Source of the DNA: Amycolatopsis sp. QT-25
GTDB taxonomy: Bacteria; Actinomycetota; Actinomycetes; Mycobacteriales; Pseudonocardiaceae
DNA length: 64,000 nt
Direction: 5' to 3'
NCBI RefSeq assembly: GCF_029369745.1
Contig: NZ_CP120210.1
Coordinates: 6,076,001-6,140,000, forward strand
Below, piece after piece: positions 24,728 to 34,364 of the stretch; position 1 is the first letter of the stretch; each line of letters starts with the position of its first letter. The notes beneath the pieces were generated by a model. The model worked only from the letters and a program-made list of their open reading frames with translations. It did no database searches and had not been told where the DNA came from. The position numbers were made by a program, and so were the translations under genes.

Positions 24728-24907
24728 TCAGTTCACCCGTCCGTCGACGGCCGCCACGATGAGCGCGGCACACCGCTTGACCGGCAGACGCCGTTCCCGC
24801 GCCATCGCCTCGAGCGCGGCACGGGCGGCCTGCCCGCGTAACCCCTGCGTGCCAAGCACTCTCAGCGCCAGGCTGATGACGTCGGCGGAAGACGGCACTT
24901 CGGGCAT
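24728..24907 (-). CDS. Small protein (59 residues), possibly ANTAR-like
   Basis: ATG 24907 (with GGAG about 7 bases upstream) to TGA 24728. The product is all-helical: PEVPSSADVISLALRVLGTQ, then LRGQAARAALEAMARERRL and PVKRCAALIVAAVDGR. The second half resembles the two terminal helices of ANTAR RNA-binding domains, but the first part and the usual Ala-rich core are missing, so the assignment is weak. It is in the same direction as, and 76 bases after, the Hsp18 regulator. Confidence 0.5.
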   Translation of the reverse strand: MPEVPSSADVISLALRVLGTQGLRGQAARAALEAMARERRLPVKRCAALIVAAVDGRVN

Positions 24908-24983
24908 GAGGATCTCCGGCTCGCTCGGCGGACAAGAGGAACCTCTCTAGGTACCCGCTCCGGACCGTGCTCACACTGCCGTT

Positions 24984-25589
24984 TCACCGTGAAGACCGCC
25001 GGTCGTCGACGGCGTCGCGCCGGACCCGCTCGGCGTGCACGCCGATCTCCCCGAGCCGTTCGGCGAATCCGGTGTGCTCGCGGGGAAGTCGCGCGCGCAG
25101 CTCGGCCAGCGGCGCCAGCAGGCCGGTGACGTCGTCCTCGCCGAGCACCGCGCGCACCCGGTCCGCGCTTTCCCTCGCCCTGGCGGTCAGCCCGTCCAGC
25201 GCGCCGGCCTGACCCGCCAGCTGCCGCAGGATCGCCGAATTGCGCCGGGCCCACTCCGCCACCGCGCGATCACCCGCCCGCCGATCGCGTTCCGCGTCGA
25301 CCCGCGCCTCTCCCGTGTGCTCACCGCCGTCGGATGGCCGCAACCGCAGGAAACGCCGCTCCGCCGCCTGACGGCTCGCGACCCCGAGGGCCGGGGCGAG
25401 CGCCGTCCAGCTGGTGCCGCCCTCGCGGGCCGCCGCGATCAGCTCCGGTTCCCACGCGGCCAGCTCTTCGCGCACCGTCTTCAGCGCGACCAAAGCCTCC
25501 AGGAGCCGCTCCGGTTTCGAGGCACCGGAGCGGGCTTCGGCCACGACGTCGTGCACGGAACGCACTGTCCGAGCGGGGTCTACGTCCAT
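24984..25589 (-). CDS. Hsp18 transcriptional regulator family protein
   Basis: A 201-residue helical protein (DVDPARTVRSVHDVVAEARS, LLEALVALKTVREELAAWEP, ELIAAAREGGTSWTALAPAL, GVASRQAAERRFLRL) carrying a helix-turn-helix-like segment around WTALAPALGVASRQAAERR. The family is typically encoded divergently from an Hsp18/Hsp20 gene, as here. ATG 25589 is chosen for its GGAGGGG; a longer frame reaches 25709 but would run through the operator. A perfect inverted repeat TGTCATC/GATGACA overlaps the hsp18 promoter, the expected binding site. Confidence 0.75.
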   Translation of the reverse strand: MDVDPARTVRSVHDVVAEARSGASKPERLLEALVALKTVREELAAWEPELIAAAREGGTSWTALAPALGVASRQAAERRFLRLRPSDGGEHTGEARVDAERDRRAGDRAVAEWARRNSAILRQLAGQAGALDGLTARARESADRVRAVLGEDDVTGLLAPLAELRARLPREHTGFAERLGEIGVHAERVRRDAVDDRRSSR

Positions 25590-25653
25590 TTCATCATCCC
25601 CTCCGTCATCCCGGTCTGCCGTCCCGCCTGTCATCGTAGTGACGACTTGCCAC

Positions 25654-25682
25654 TTGTCATCATTTCGATGACATGTTAGAAC
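25654..25682 (+). promoter_or_regulatory. hsp18 promoter with overlapping operator palindrome
   Basis: TTGTCA (25654-25659), 17-base spacer, TAGAAC (25677-25682). A perfect inverted repeat TGTCATC-ATTTC-GATGACA (25655-25673) covers the -35 box and spacer, so a bound protein would block polymerase. A further TGTCATC half-site lies at 25629-25635. Confidence 0.65.
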
Positions 25683-25730
25683 AGTAGTGCGTGTTGACAC
25701 CAGAGACAACGAGCCAGGAGGTGGAACCCG

Positions 25731-26171
25731 ATGTTGATGCGCACCGACCCGTTCCGTGAGCTGGACCGGTTCACCCAGCAGATGTTCGGCAGCGCGACGC
25801 CCGGGACGTGGTCCAAGCCGGCCACCATGCCGATGGACGCGTACCGCGACGGCGACGAGTTCGTCGTCTGCTTCGATCTTCCCGGTGTCGTCGCCGACGC
25901 GATCGAACTGGACGTGGAGCGCAACGTCTTGACGATCAAGGCGGAGCGGCGGCCGATTCCCGGTAAAGACGTCCAGATGCAGGTCTCCGAGCGCCCGCTG
26001 GGGGTTTTCTCCCGTCAGCTGTTCCTCGGCGACGCCCTCGACACCGACCGCATCGCCGCCGGATACGAAGCCGGCGTGCTGACCCTGCGCATCCCGATCG
26101 CCGAGAAGGCCAAGCCGCGGCGCATCGAAATCCAGGGCGCCGAGTCCGATCGCAAGGAAATCCAGGCCTGA
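25731..26171 (+). CDS. Hsp20/alpha-crystallin small heat-shock protein (Hsp18)
   Basis: The 146-residue chaperone binds unfolding proteins without ATP. The alpha-crystallin domain spans about residues 35-135: MPMDAYRDGDEFVVCFDLPG, VELDVERNVLTIKAER-type strands, GVFSRQLFLGDALD and the conserved GVLTLRIPIAEKAKPRRIEI (family A-x-x-x-n-GVL motif). AGGAGGTGG precedes the ATG. It belongs with the divergent regulator and is probably induced by heat or oxidative stress. Confidence 0.93.
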   Translation: MLMRTDPFRELDRFTQQMFGSATPGTWSKPATMPMDAYRDGDEFVVCFDLPGVVADAIELDVERNVLTIKAERRPIPGKDVQMQVSERPLGVFSRQLFLGDALDTDRIAAGYEAGVLTLRIPIAEKAKPRRIEIQGAESDRKEIQA

Positions 26172-26242
26172 GTGTCCCTTCCGGTGCGGGGCCCGCCAGG
26201 GTCCCGCACCGGAAGGAGACCGGGGCGGAAAGGAAGTCCTCG

Positions 26243-26632
26243 TTGCTCACCATGCCTGTCCGTCATCCCCACACCCGCGAAGCCGTGTGGGGATACCTCG
26301 CCGACGTCACGGAGGCCCTCGGCGTCGGCCTCGAATCCTGCACCGTCGACCACGACAGCCCGATCTCGGCGTACGTCGCGCTCGACGGACGCCTTCCCAC
26401 CCATCCGGACCGCGACGTCGCCCTGCTGTGGGACGAACTCCACGGCTGGGCGGTGGCGATCGAGACCCATTCCGGCGAAGACCTCATCGTTCTCCGCTAC
26501 CTCGGCGGGCAGACCGCCACGCCGAAGCCCGCCACGGTGGCGCGCTTCGTCCGGGCCGTCCGTGAAGAGGACCATCGCTTCGGGCAGCTCACCCCACCGG
26601 ATTTCGGCCTGCTGTCCGCCGCGCACGAGTGA
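26243..26632 (+). CDS. DUF6292 family protein
   Basis: A 129-residue actinobacterial protein with the repeated family pattern AVWGYLADVTEALGVGLESC, ISAYVALDGRLPTHPDRDVA, LLWDELHGWAVAIET and FVRAVRE. TTG 26243 has AAGGAAG 7 bases upstream; ATG 26252 is the alternative. The function of the family is unknown; its members often lie near stress sigma factors in Pseudonocardiaceae, as here. 71 bases after hsp18, possibly co-transcribed. Confidence 0.7.
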   Translation: MLTMPVRHPHTREAVWGYLADVTEALGVGLESCTVDHDSPISAYVALDGRLPTHPDRDVALLWDELHGWAVAIETHSGEDLIVLRYLGGQTATPKPATVARFVRAVREEDHRFGQLTPPDFGLLSAAHE

Positions 26633-26774
26633 CCGCGGCTCGCGTCGGGTATCGATGGACGGGCTTCGGCGAAGTACGCCGTGACCAGGATCGGCCCGTC
26701 GTACCCGACGCGGGACTGCGGCGAGGGCGATTTCCTCGATCCGCCCGGCCTCGGGCAGTCGTTCGCGACGGCCT

Positions 26775-27641
26775 CTACGCCTTGAGCCTGCCGCGCAGTT
26801 CCTGCAAGGTCTTCGTGAGCAGACGCGAGACGTGCATCTGGGAAATCCCGATACGCTCGGCGATCTGAGATTGGGTCAAGCCGTCGAAGAACCTCATGGC
26901 GAGGATCGCCCGTTCCCGTTCCGGCAGCTTCTCCAGCAGCGGGACCACGGTGTTGCGGTCCTCGATGTGCTCGAACCGGGAATCCAGCTCCCCCACCACG
27001 TCGGCCAGGGCAAGTGATCCTTCGCCGTCGTTGACCGGCCGGTCCAGGGACGAAGTCTGGTAACTGTTGGCGGCGAGCAAGCCCTCACGGACGGTGTCGA
27101 CGTCCAGGTCGAGGTGAGCGGCGAGTTCGGTGGGGGTCGGCGCGCGGCCCACGGTCTGGGTCAGCTCCGTGGTCGCCCGCGAGAGCCGGCTGCGCAGTTC
27201 CTGCATCCCGCGCGGGACGTGCACCGCCCAGCCCGTGTCGCGAAAGAAGCGCCGCACCTCACCCATGACCGTCGGCACCGCGAAAGCGAGGAAATCCCCG
27301 CCCACTCCGGGATCGAACCGGTCGACGGCCTTCATCAGCCCGATCCGGGCCACCTGGACCAGATCTTCCCTCGGCTGGCCTCGCCCGCTGAACCGGACGG
27401 CGATGTGCTCGGCTATCGGCAGCAGTTCGAGGATCAGACGTTCACGCAGACGAAGCCGGTCCGGGTGACCGTCGGGCAATGCGGCCAACTCGTCGAACAA
27501 CGGGCGGCAATGCGAATAGTCGTCCTTGCGCGCCCTGCCGCTTCGGCGTTCACGAGGCGCCGACAGGCCCTCTTCGCGCTCTTCGCGCAGGATGGAGTGG
27601 TCGATGTCTTCCATGACCGACGGTGCGTTCATCAAAGTCAC
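26775..27641 (-). CDS. SigB/SigF/SigG-family stress sigma factor
   Basis: A 288-residue group 3 sigma factor. Region 2 reads EDLVQVARIGLMKAVDRFDP and FAVPTVMGEVRRFFRDTGW, region 3 has APTPTELAAHLDLDVDTV, and region 4 reads LPERERAILAMRFFDGLTQS, IAERIGISQMHVSRLLTKTL. Such factors drive general-stress and differentiation genes and are held by anti-sigma kinases released by STAS antagonists; an STAS protein lies at 28175 but no kinase is in the window. GTG 27641 follows AAGGGA; ATG 27632 is possible. Neighbouring Hsp18, hemerythrin and catalase genes fit a stress regulon. Confidence 0.9.
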   Translation of the reverse strand: MTLMNAPSVMEDIDHSILREEREEGLSAPRERRSGRARKDDYSHCRPLFDELAALPDGHPDRLRLRERLILELLPIAEHIAVRFSGRGQPREDLVQVARIGLMKAVDRFDPGVGGDFLAFAVPTVMGEVRRFFRDTGWAVHVPRGMQELRSRLSRATTELTQTVGRAPTPTELAAHLDLDVDTVREGLLAANSYQTSSLDRPVNDGEGSLALADVVGELDSRFEHIEDRNTVVPLLEKLPERERAILAMRFFDGLTQSQIAERIGISQMHVSRLLTKTLQELRGRLKA

Positions 27642-27804
27642 ATTCGTCCCTTGTGGACTGGCATGGTCCGCTCCCTCTGTCTTCTTTCAACTACCCAAAG
27701 GATGGGAACGACAAACATCCCCCCACGCCGACCCGGACGGGTGAGTTCACGCTTCGCCCGTGGCCGGAAGGGGTAGCCGCAGGTCACGACCGCAAGAAGG
27801 AGCC

Positions 27805-28014
27805 GTGCCGGAACAGAGCTGGAGCGACAAGCGCGAACGTCAGTACGAGCACATCAAATCCTCTCAGCAGAAACGCGGTGGCCGCCGGTCCGGCAACCGG
27901 CAGGGCCCCGGTGGGCCGACCAAGGACCAGCTCCACAACGAGGCGAACGAGCGCGACATCAAAGGCCGCTCGCGCACGACCAAGAAAGGCCTGCAGAACG
28001 CTCTCGGCCGCTGA
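27805..28014 (+). CDS. Small basic protein with KRERQYEHIK motif and Rho-N-like tail
   Basis: GTG 27805 follows AGAAGGAG. The 69-residue product has PEQSWSDKRERQYEHIKSSQ, the start of a common actinobacterial 'plasmid stabilisation'-type family, then a Gly/Arg linker and PTKDQLHNEANERDIKGRSR, which matches the short Rho N-terminal (SAP-like) nucleic-acid-binding helix pair. It probably binds DNA or RNA; the role is unknown. It is divergent from the sigma factor gene. Confidence 0.7.
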   Translation: MPEQSWSDKRERQYEHIKSSQQKRGGRRSGNRQGPGGPTKDQLHNEANERDIKGRSRTTKKGLQNALGR

Positions 28015-28101
28015 TCACCGCGAAACGCGGGCACGGTGGGCGTCGTCACCTGAGCGTCGTGAGTGCTCGGGGCGGCAAACCACCCGTGTCACCACAGCGA
28101 T

Positions 28102-28180
28102 GTCACGTGACCGGACGGACGACACGCGTGCCGGGAGAGCCGACACGCGTGTCCAGCCGGACGACTCGCGGCACTCACGA
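28102..28180 (+). repeat. Short GACACGCGTG repeats in intergenic space
   Basis: Three or so imperfect units of about 20 bp (GACACGCGTGCCGGGAGAGC, GACACGCGTGTCCAGCCGG, ACGACTCGCGG) run into the 3' end of the STAS gene. They share the period and an ACGCGTG-type core with the repeats at 7.1 kb. The gap 28015-28174 holds nothing else. Confidence 0.45.
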
Positions 28181-28567
28181 TTCGGGCGTGACCACTTTCA
28201 GGGTCGGCACCAGCCCCGTGAGTTCAAGGGCGCGGAGCAGGACCTTGGATGGCATCAGACTCAGGTCGATGCCGGACTCGGCGCAGTGACGATTCAGCTG
28301 TACCAGCACGGAAAGACCCGACGAGTCACAGAAGCCGACCCTGCTCAGGTCGAGCAGCACGACGTCGGGCCGGCGCTCCAGCGACGCCTGGAGCTCGGCC
28401 CGCAACCGGGGGCTGGTCGCGATGTCGATGTCACCCGCCACCTCGACGGTGAGCGCGCCTTCCGCGCGCGCCCTCTCGACCACGACAAGGGAAGCTGCCT
28501 GCCCGGCTTCAGTGTCGATCGCCATGCTCCGACGGTAAGAGGGCTCGGTCCGGACCGCAACCGTCAT
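28175..28567 (-). CDS. STAS-domain anti-sigma factor antagonist
   Basis: Up to 130 residues with a complete STAS domain: LTVEVAGDIDIATSPRLRAE, VVLLDLSRVGFCDSSGLSVL and LRALELTGLVPTL. The serine in FCDSSGLS is the usual phosphorylation site by an anti-sigma kinase. The first ATG (28567) is only 4 bases after the hemerythrin stop, giving coupling; ATG 28525 (AIDTEAGQ) is equally possible because the first 14 residues are not domain sequence. A role with the nearby SigF-type factor is an inference. Confidence 0.85.
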   Translation of the reverse strand: MTVAVRTEPSYRRSMAIDTEAGQAASLVVVERARAEGALTVEVAGDIDIATSPRLRAELQASLERRPDVVLLDLSRVGFCDSSGLSVLVQLNRHCAESGIDLSLMPSKVLLRALELTGLVPTLKVVTPES

Positions 28568-28571
28568 CCGC

Positions 28572-29123
28572 TCAGGACGACTGGACGATCTGCCGCGCGA
28601 TCTCGTCCTTGCCCATCTTCGAAGCGCCCGTCACACCCGCGTTGCGCGCCTGGGTCAGGCGTTCTTCCTTGGTGGCTTCGCCGGGGCGGTCGCCAAGGTG
28701 CGCTGTGCGGCTCGTCACGAAGGCCTCACCCAGTTCGTGTCGCCGTGTCTCGTCCAGTTCGCGCCGCATCTTCGGCAGGATGGTGGATTCCTCTTCCTTC
28801 ACGTGATGCGTGACGGCCTCGACGAGGTCGGAAAGCACCTTGTCGAACTGCTTCGATCTGGGATCGGTTCCGTTGAGCTTGACCAGCAACTCCTCGGCCT
28901 CGGCGTGTTCCTTCTGGCCATGCGCGACATCGTCGGACTCGTCGGCCTCGCTCTTGGCCGCCGGGTACACCTCGGCCTCCTCGGCCCGGCTGTGCGCGGT
29001 GAGCAGCGACGAAAGCACCGGGACGAGCAGCGGCCGCTTCTCGGGATGCCGTTCGAGTTCGTCGAACAGCCGCTCCACCTCACGATGGTCCTGCATGATC
29101 AAATCCACGACATCGGCCGTCAC
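28572..29123 (-). CDS. Hemerythrin HHE-domain protein
   Basis: The 183-residue protein has the O2/iron-binding hemerythrin helices: VDLIMQDHREVERLFDELER (first His), LLTAHSRAEEAEVYPAAK, GQKEHAEAEELLVKL and VTHHVKEEESTILPKMRREL. The C-terminal 50 residues form a Lys/Arg-rich extension ending MGKDEIARQIVQSS. Bacterial members handle oxygen, nitric oxide or oxidative stress. The gene leads the STAS gene, and the GGGTAT upstream (29179-29184, minus strand) resembles a SigF-type -10 box. Confidence 0.88.
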   Translation of the reverse strand: MTADVVDLIMQDHREVERLFDELERHPEKRPLLVPVLSSLLTAHSRAEEAEVYPAAKSEADESDDVAHGQKEHAEAEELLVKLNGTDPRSKQFDKVLSDLVEAVTHHVKEEESTILPKMRRELDETRRHELGEAFVTSRTAHLGDRPGEATKEERLTQARNAGVTGASKMGKDEIARQIVQSS

Positions 29124-29214
29124 AGCCGCCTCCTCGGTCCGGGATCACTTCGACGCCGACAGATACCCGCCCGGAGCCGATTTATTCCTCTTGACGCCGG
29201 ACTATCCTCGCCCC

Positions 29215-29592
29215 ATGGCCTGCCGTATCACCGAACTCGTCCTCGACTGCGCCGACCCGATCCGGATGGCGGCGTTCTGGTGCGAAGTACTCGGCTACAC
29301 CGAGATCGGCAAGGAAGGCGACGACATCGAGATCGGTCCGCCCGGAACTGGTTTCGGCGGCCCGCGGCCCACGTTGATCCTGAGCCGCAGTGACGATCCG
29401 AAGCCCGGCAAGCTCCCCCTGCACATCGACGTCAACCCCACCGACCGCGATCAGGACGCGGAACTGGAGCGGCTGCTCGCCGCCGGGGCGGTGCCCGCCG
29501 ACGTCGGCCAGACGGGGGAAGAGTCCTGGCACGTGCTCGCCGACCCCGAAGGAAACGTGTTCTGCCTCCTTCGCAAGCGGGTCGACCCCTGA
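29215..29592 (+). CDS. VOC-family (glyoxalase/bleomycin-resistance-like) protein
   Basis: A 125-residue member of the vicinal oxygen chelate fold: ACRITELVLDCADPIRMAAF, WCEVLGYTEIGKEGDDIEIG, KLPLHIDVNPTDRD and WHVLADPEGNVFCLL. The DPEGNVFCLL end and LHIDV strand are the usual metal-binding positions (His and Glu). The substrate is unknown; most actinobacterial paralogues of this subtype are uncharacterised. It is divergent from the hemerythrin gene. Confidence 0.85.
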   Translation: MACRITELVLDCADPIRMAAFWCEVLGYTEIGKEGDDIEIGPPGTGFGGPRPTLILSRSDDPKPGKLPLHIDVNPTDRDQDAELERLLAAGAVPADVGQTGEESWHVLADPEGNVFCLLRKRVDP

Positions 29593-29650
29593 GGCGGTGT
29601 CCCCACGGGACAGGCCGACGAGAACACCGAACGCGAGTGGATGGTCAGTG

Positions 29651-30433
29651 ATGGCGGACGAAGGACTGTGGCAGCGGGACAAGGCCGGATTCGGCTCCGC
29701 CGAGGACATCTCGGCGGGCCCGCTGGCCGAGCAGTTCGTCGAGCTCACGCGTCTGCTGCTGACCGCATCGACACCCGCCCAGGTCCTCCAGCAGATCGTC
29801 GCCGCCTCGTACCGGGTGGTCCCGGGCGCGGATCTGGTGTCGATCACTCTCCGGGCCCCGGACGGGACCTTCCACACACCGGTCTCGACCGGTGAGGTGG
29901 CGATGGAACTCGACGAGGTGCAGTACCGCGCCGGGACCGGACCCTGCGTCGACGCCGCGGACAGCGAAAGCCCCGGCCACGTTCGCAGCGACGACCTGGC
30001 GACCGAGATGCGGTGGCCGGACTTCTCCCGCGCCGCCGCGGGGCACGGTTTCACCGCGATCCTGTCCACCGTGCTGGTCCCTCGCGCGACTCCGCCGAAG
30101 CTGCCAGGGGCGTTGAACATCTACAGCCGCCGCCCCGACGCCCTCGACGCCGTCGCGGAGGACACCGCACTGCTGCTGGCCACCCACGGCTCACTCGCCT
30201 TGGCGAGCACCAACGCCGTGAGCCGGACGGAACTGGAAGCACACCACCTTCGCCGGGCCGTCGAGTCGCGCGACGTCATCGGTCAGGCGAAAGGGATCCT
30301 CATGCAACGACGCGGCCTGACCGCCGAAGAGGCTTTCGACGTGCTGCGCCGCACCTCTCAGGACCTCAACGTCAAACTCGCCGAACTCGCCGGCACCCTC
30401 GCCGCCCGGCACACCGAACTCGACCTTCCCTGA
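29651..30433 (+). CDS. GAF and ANTAR domain antitermination regulator
   Basis: The 260-residue protein has a GAF sensor domain (about 30-185: VELTRLLLTASTPAQVLQQI, YRAGTGPCVDAADSESPGHV, LPGALNIYSRRPDAL) and a C-terminal ANTAR domain (HLRRAVESRDVIGQAKGILM, RRGLTAEEAFDVLRRTSQDL, NVKLAELAG). ANTAR proteins bind paired RNA hexaloop hairpins and prevent termination. ATG 29651 is chosen by the domain start; no good Shine-Dalgarno. A very strong bidirectional terminator separates it from katG. Confidence 0.9.
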   Translation: MADEGLWQRDKAGFGSAEDISAGPLAEQFVELTRLLLTASTPAQVLQQIVAASYRVVPGADLVSITLRAPDGTFHTPVSTGEVAMELDEVQYRAGTGPCVDAADSESPGHVRSDDLATEMRWPDFSRAAAGHGFTAILSTVLVPRATPPKLPGALNIYSRRPDALDAVAEDTALLLATHGSLALASTNAVSRTELEAHHLRRAVESRDVIGQAKGILMQRRGLTAEEAFDVLRRTSQDLNVKLAELAGTLAARHTELDLP

Positions 30434-30439
30434 AACGGG

Positions 30440-30482
30440 GAAGGCTCCCTTCCCTCGGCTGAAACGAGGGAAGGGAGCCTTC
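30440..30482. terminator. Bidirectional terminator between GAF-ANTAR gene and katG
   Basis: Perfect 18-bp arms (GAAGGCTCCCTTCCCTCG and its complement) with a 7-base loop GCTGAAA, placed between two convergent stops. Confidence 0.85.
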
Positions 30483-30496
30483 ACACGACACGCCGG

Positions 30497-32731
<2,235 letters not shown>

Positions 32732-32756
32732 TTTCTTTCCTTCCGAACTGGCGATT

Positions 32757-33182
32757 TCATCGTTGGACGGGTTCGGCCGCGCAGTCGGGGCAGACGCCCC
32801 AGTAGACGACCTCCGCCTCGTCGATCACGAAACCGTGGTCGTCGGAGGCGGTGAGGCAGGGCGTATGACCGAGGGCGCAGTCGACGTCCGCGATCGCGCC
32901 ACAGGACCGGCACACGACGTGGTGGTGGTTGTCCCCCACGCGGGTCTCGTAGCGGGCGAGCGTGCCCGCCGGCTGGATGCGGCGGATCAGGCCGGTTTCG
33001 GTCAGCGCTCGCAGCACGTCGTAGACCGCCTGGTGCGAGACCGTGGGGAGGTCGGCCCGCACCAGCGCGATCACCGTTTCGGTGTCGATGTGCGGATGAT
33101 CGCGCAGCGCGGCGAGCACGGCCAGGCGGGGCCGGGTCACGCGCAGCGAAACCGCTCGCAGCTGTGCTTCGAAGTCGGACAT
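32757..33182 (-). CDS. furA: Fur-family repressor of katG
   Basis: A 141-residue Fur/PerR-type protein: winged helix (SLRVTRPRLAVLAALRDHPH, TVSHQAVYDVLRALTETGLI) then a metal domain with DNHHHVVCRSCGAIADVDCA and VVYWGVCPDCA, giving two CxxC pairs for structural zinc and an HHH regulatory site. It lacks a Shine-Dalgarno at its clustered starts TTG 33188/ATG 33185/ATG 33182; I take 33182 (SDFEAQLRAVSLRVTRPR) by family length. The A+T-rich stretch just upstream (33186-33215) with AACG...CGTT symmetry is the likely self-operator. Confidence 0.92.
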   Translation of the reverse strand: MSDFEAQLRAVSLRVTRPRLAVLAALRDHPHIDTETVIALVRADLPTVSHQAVYDVLRALTETGLIRRIQPAGTLARYETRVGDNHHHVVCRSCGAIADVDCALGHTPCLTASDDHGFVIDEAEVVYWGVCPDCAAEPVQR

Positions 33183-33308
33183 CATCAAGAACGATAAGAG
33201 CGTTTTTGGAACGAGTCAAATCAAGACCCCTGGGGGGTGACGCCCGGTTTCGACCGGTTCTACGCCGGGTAGCCGGTGAGCAGGCCATGACTTGCGCGAG
33301 GTGAGTTC

Positions 33309-34364
33309 ATGACAACGACCGGAAACGCCCAGCCGCCGGACCGCATCGAGACCGCCGACGTCGAGTGCCTCGAAAACGCGGTAGACGTCCTGCGCGCGCT
33401 GGACTACCGGCAGGGTGGTGCCTTCTCCCGCGACGCGGTCCACGTCGTGAAGAGGGTCAGCCTCCTGCTCCATTGGGGCGCGCTCCCCGGCGCGCTCCGG
33501 GCGCGACTGCTGACCGTGCTCGCCGATCTGCACAATCTGCTGGGCTGGACGGAATTCGACATCGGCCGCCGGATCCCGGCGCGGCTCCGGTTCGATCGCG
33601 CGCTCGCTTTCGCCACCGAGGCGGAGAACGACGGTCTGGTGGCCAACATCTGTTACCGCCTCGGCAGGCTGGAACTGCACCATGACGACGTCGACGCGGG
33701 GCTGCGCCATCTCCGCCGCGGGCAGGCCGCCGCCCACCGGTCCGGTTCCGGGCGGGCGCGGGCGATCCTGACCGTCAACGAGGCGTGGGCCTTGGCGAGG
33801 GCCGGGGACGAGCGTGCCGCCCTCTCCTGCCTCTCGGCGGCGGAGACGCAGTTCGAGCGGGCGGACACGTGGGCGGCCGCGCGCCCCTGGGAGGCCTTCT
33901 TCGGTACCACGGACATGGAAGCGATGCGCGGCACCGTCCTCACCGAACTGGCTCAGACGGTCACCGCCCGGCACAGCGACGAGGCGATCGCCCGGCTGCG
34001 CGACGCGACCGGCCACTACGGCGCGGAGATGTCCCGCAGCCTGGCGCTCACCCTGATCATGCTCGCGCAGAATCACGCGCTCCAAGGCGATTTCGACGAG
34101 GCCGTCCGCATCGGCACCCAGGCGGTGGACCTCGCGGGCGGCCTCGGTTCCGCCCGCACCAAGGACCGGCTCGCGCCGCTGGCGGGGCTGCTGCGCGACC
34201 ACCCGGCCGACCCCGCCTCCCGCGAACTGCTCGCGCGGATCGACGCCTATCGCGCCGAACCGGTCCCGAGTCCGGCGAACCGCCGCCCGAGCAGTGCCGC
34301 GGTCGCCGCGAAACCCACGCACAACCCGGCCCAGACCCCCCAGCCACCCCAAGCGAACACGTAG
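33309..34364 (+). CDS. TPR-like helical protein without DNA-binding domain
   Basis: A 351-residue all-helical protein similar to the C-terminal TPR part of actinomycete XRE/TPR regulators: RLLTVLADLHNLLGWTEFDI, ALAFATEAENDGLVANICYR, LGRLELHHDDVDAGLRHLRR, LIMLAQNHALQGDFDEAVRI. No helix-turn-helix is present. It may bind a partner protein. The Pro/Ala-rich last 40 codons overlap the convergent MATE gene by 118 bases, so the true 3' end of one of the two is worth checking. GAGGTGAG precedes the ATG. Confidence 0.7.
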   Translation: MTTTGNAQPPDRIETADVECLENAVDVLRALDYRQGGAFSRDAVHVVKRVSLLLHWGALPGALRARLLTVLADLHNLLGWTEFDIGRRIPARLRFDRALAFATEAENDGLVANICYRLGRLELHHDDVDAGLRHLRRGQAAAHRSGSGRARAILTVNEAWALARAGDERAALSCLSAAETQFERADTWAAARPWEAFFGTTDMEAMRGTVLTELAQTVTARHSDEAIARLRDATGHYGAEMSRSLALTLIMLAQNHALQGDFDEAVRIGTQAVDLAGGLGSARTKDRLAPLAGLLRDHPADPASRELLARIDAYRAEPVPSPANRRPSSAAVAAKPTHNPAQTPQPPQANT

